This document shows, piece after piece, positions 12,572 through 14,019 of a stretch of 14,019 nucleotides of DNA. Numbering within the stretch: the first letter of the stretch is position 1; each line of letters opens with the position of its first letter. This DNA is from an uncultured Alphaproteobacteria bacterium. Lineage in GTDB: Bacteria > Pseudomonadota > Alphaproteobacteria > CALKHQ01. Where the stretch lies: NCBI GenBank assembly GCA_937988735.1, contig CALKHQ010000351.1, positions 1 through 14,019 on the forward strand. The letters are read 5' to 3'. Under the pieces are notes generated by a model. The model was not told where the DNA came from, ran no database searches, and worked only from the letters and a program-made list of their open reading frames with translations. The position numbers and the translations under genes were made by a program.

Positions 12572-13360
12572 ATGCGAATTGCCACCTGGAACATCAACTC
12601 CATCAGGGCGCGGCTGCCGATCGTCCGCCGGCTGATCGAGGAGCAGGCACCCGACGTCATCTGCTTCCAGGAGACGAAGGTCGAGGACGCGCTCTTTCCG
12701 CACGCGCTGTTCGACGAGTTCGGCTACGTCCACCGGGTGATCCACGGGATCCGCAACTACCACGGGGTCGCCATCGTCTCCCGGCTGCCGTTCCGCGGCA
12801 GCGGGCGTCGCGACTGGTGCGGCAGGGTGGATGGCCGCCACGTCCACGCGACCGTGGACGGGATCGAGATCCACTCCGTCTACGTGCCCGCCGGCGGCGA
12901 CATCCCCGACCCGGCGCTCAACGACAAGTTCGCCCACAAGCTCGCCTTCCTGCAGGAGAAGACCGCCTGGTGGGCGGCGGCGCGCGACGACGGGGCACCG
13001 CGCATCCTGCTCGGCGACCTCAACGTCGCGCCGCTGGAAACCGACGTCTGGTCTCACAAGGCGCTGCTCAACGTGGTGAGCCATACGCCGATCGAGGTCG
13101 AGCACTTCACCCGCTGGCAGCACTCCGGCGGGTGGATCGACGCGCTGCGGCACTTCGTGCCCGAGACGGAGAAGATCTACAGCTGGTGGAGCTACCGGGC
13201 GCGCGACTGGCGGGCGAGCGACCGCGGCCGCCGGCTCGACCACGCCTGGGTGACGCCGGCGCTGGCGCCGGCGCTGCAGGCCTGCACGATCCTGAAGGAC
13301 GCGCGGGACTGGGAGCGTCCGAGCGACCACGTCCCCCTGGTCGTCGACCTGAACGTGTAG
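12572..13360 (+). CDS. xthA: Exodeoxyribonuclease III (XthA-type AP endonuclease)
   Basis: DNA-repair nuclease that cuts 5' of abasic sites and trims 3' ends, 262 residues, a normal length. Active-site residues match E. coli ExoIII in order: N7 (TWNINSIRAR), E34 (CFQETKVED), Y104 (SVYVPAGG), D149 and N151 (LLGDLNVAP), D223 (RRLDHAW), and D252/H253 (SDHVPLVVDL). The ATG at 12572 is chosen because the first residues MRIATWNINS match the family start exactly. It lies 5 bases after the FAH-family stop without a clear ribosome-binding site, so translational coupling is likely. It converges on the downstream dehydrogenase with a 16-base gap and no obvious terminator. Confidence 0.95.
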   Translation: MRIATWNINSIRARLPIVRRLIEEQAPDVICFQETKVEDALFPHALFDEFGYVHRVIHGIRNYHGVAIVSRLPFRGSGRRDWCGRVDGRHVHATVDGIEIHSVYVPAGGDIPDPALNDKFAHKLAFLQEKTAWWAAARDDGAPRILLGDLNVAPLETDVWSHKALLNVVSHTPIEVEHFTRWQHSGGWIDALRHFVPETEKIYSWWSYRARDWRASDRGRRLDHAWVTPALAPALQACTILKDARDWERPSDHVPLVVDLNV

Positions 13361-13376
13361 CGGCAGGCGAGCGCGC

Positions 13377-14019
13377 CTATTTCGGCGCCATCCGGATCGC
13401 GCCGTCCAGCCGGATGGTCTCACCGTTGAGCAGCACGTTCTCCGCGATGTGGAGGACCAGCCGGGCGAACTCGTCCGGGCGCCCGAGGCGGGACGGGAAC
13501 GGGATCTGCTCGGCGAGGCTCGCCTGCACCTCCTGCGGCAGGCTGGCCATCATCGGCGTCTGCATGATGCCGGGGGCGATGGTCATCACCCGGACACCGA
13601 ATTTCGCCAGCTCGCGCGCCGCCGGCAGCGTCATCGCGACGATGCCGCCCTTGGACGCGGAATAGGCGCACTGGCCGATCTGGCCGTCGAAGGCAGCGAC
13701 CGACGCGGTGTTGACGATGAGGCCGCGCTCGCCGTCGGCCAGAGGATCGAGCTTCACCATGTCGGCGGCGGCGAGCCGCATCATGTTGAAGCTGCCGATC
13801 AGGTTGACGCCGATCGTCCTTGCGAACAGGCCGAGGTCGTGCGGCCCCTCGCGCCCGACCACCCGCGCGCCGGTGGCGATGCCGGCACAGTTGACGAGGA
13901 TGCGGGCGGGCCCGTGTGCGGCACGCGCCTCGGCAACCGCCGCCTCGCCCGCATCGGCGTCGGCCACGTCGCAGGCGATGGCAACGCCCCCGATCTCCGC
14001 CGCCACCGACCGGGCGCCG
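13377..14019 (-). CDS. SDR-family dehydrogenase, type-II 3-hydroxyacyl-CoA dehydrogenase-like, N-terminus outside the window
   Basis: NAD-dependent short-chain dehydrogenase. 213 residues are visible, and the frame continues past the window edge, so the nucleotide-binding TGxxxGxG motif is not seen. Visible motifs are ILVNCAGIATG, the catalytic serine in IVNTASVAAFDG, and the YxxxK pair in AYSASKGG (Tyr codon 13662-13664, Lys codon 13650-13652). The C-terminal block MQTPMMASLPQEVQASL...PFPSRLGRPDEFA...LNGETIRLDGAIRMAP is characteristic of HSD17B10-like 3-hydroxyacyl-CoA or 2-methyl-3-hydroxybutyryl-CoA dehydrogenases, which act in fatty-acid and isoleucine breakdown. A GTG at 14004-14006 is open in frame but lies well inside the fold and is not the true start. 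Confidence 0.92.
   Translation of the reverse strand, partial: GARSVAAEIGGVAIACDVADADAGEAAVAEARAAHGPARILVNCAGIATGARVVGREGPHDLGLFARTIGVNLIGSFNMMRLAAADMVKLDPLADGERGLIVNTASVAAFDGQIGQCAYSASKGGIVAMTLPAARELAKFGVRVMTIAPGIMQTPMMASLPQEVQASLAEQIPFPSRLGRPDEFARLVLHIAENVLLNGETIRLDGAIRMAPK

Noticed and set aside
13420..13671. Small open frame antisense-overlapping within the dehydrogenase gene
   Set aside because: Alternate-frame shadow of the SDR gene, which carries the YxxxK active site in its own frame.

Overview
This window is very GC-rich chromosomal DNA (roughly 70% by eye, with strong G/C preference at third codon positions). Protein style and gene neighbourhoods suggest an alphaproteobacterium, probably in or near the Rhodospirillales. 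That placement is inference, because no rRNA or other marker gene is present. I see no tRNA, rRNA, CRISPR array, insertion sequence or phage gene. Genes are packed tightly and no gene-free stretch exceeds about 115 bases.

Layout. (1) Positions 1-2849, + strand: a carbohydrate-type ABC importer, made of a 5'-truncated solute-binding protein, a MalF-type permease and a MalG-type permease. No ATPase lies in the window. Both permease N-termini are odd. The first has an in-frame TGA separating a natural-looking ATG from the body of the protein. The second has an unusually long, charged, atypical-codon leader before its first membrane helix. (2) A perfect 24-base palindrome just after the second permease stop, a likely terminator or attenuator. 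(3) Positions 2974-10513, + strand: a complete core GlgE-pathway cluster, glgE, a treS-maltokinase fusion, and glgB, joined by 4-base stop/start overlaps. (4) Positions 10524-11381, - strand: a nitrilase-superfamily amidohydrolase, convergent with glgB. (5) Positions 11501-11779, + strand: a small helical protein of unknown function. (6) Positions 11874-13360, + strand: a fumarylacetoacetate-hydrolase-family enzyme most like fumarylpyruvate hydrolase, followed 5 bases later by an exonuclease III gene. (7) Positions 13377-14019, - strand: the C-terminal part of a short-chain dehydrogenase resembling type-II 3-hydroxyacyl-CoA dehydrogenases.

How the genes work together. TreS isomerises trehalose to maltose, the fused maltokinase makes maltose-1-phosphate with ATP, GlgE polymerises it into linear alpha-1,4-glucan, and GlgB adds alpha-1,6 branches. 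All the expected GH13 catalytic residues and the maltokinase motifs are present, so the cluster should convert trehalose or maltose to glycogen-like glucan without GlgA/GlgC. The adjacent importer on the same strand may feed a disaccharide into this route, but its substrate cannot be read from the sequence. Nothing here looks like an undescribed system. The most unusual features are the two abnormal permease N-termini and the pairing of a sugar importer with the GlgE cluster.
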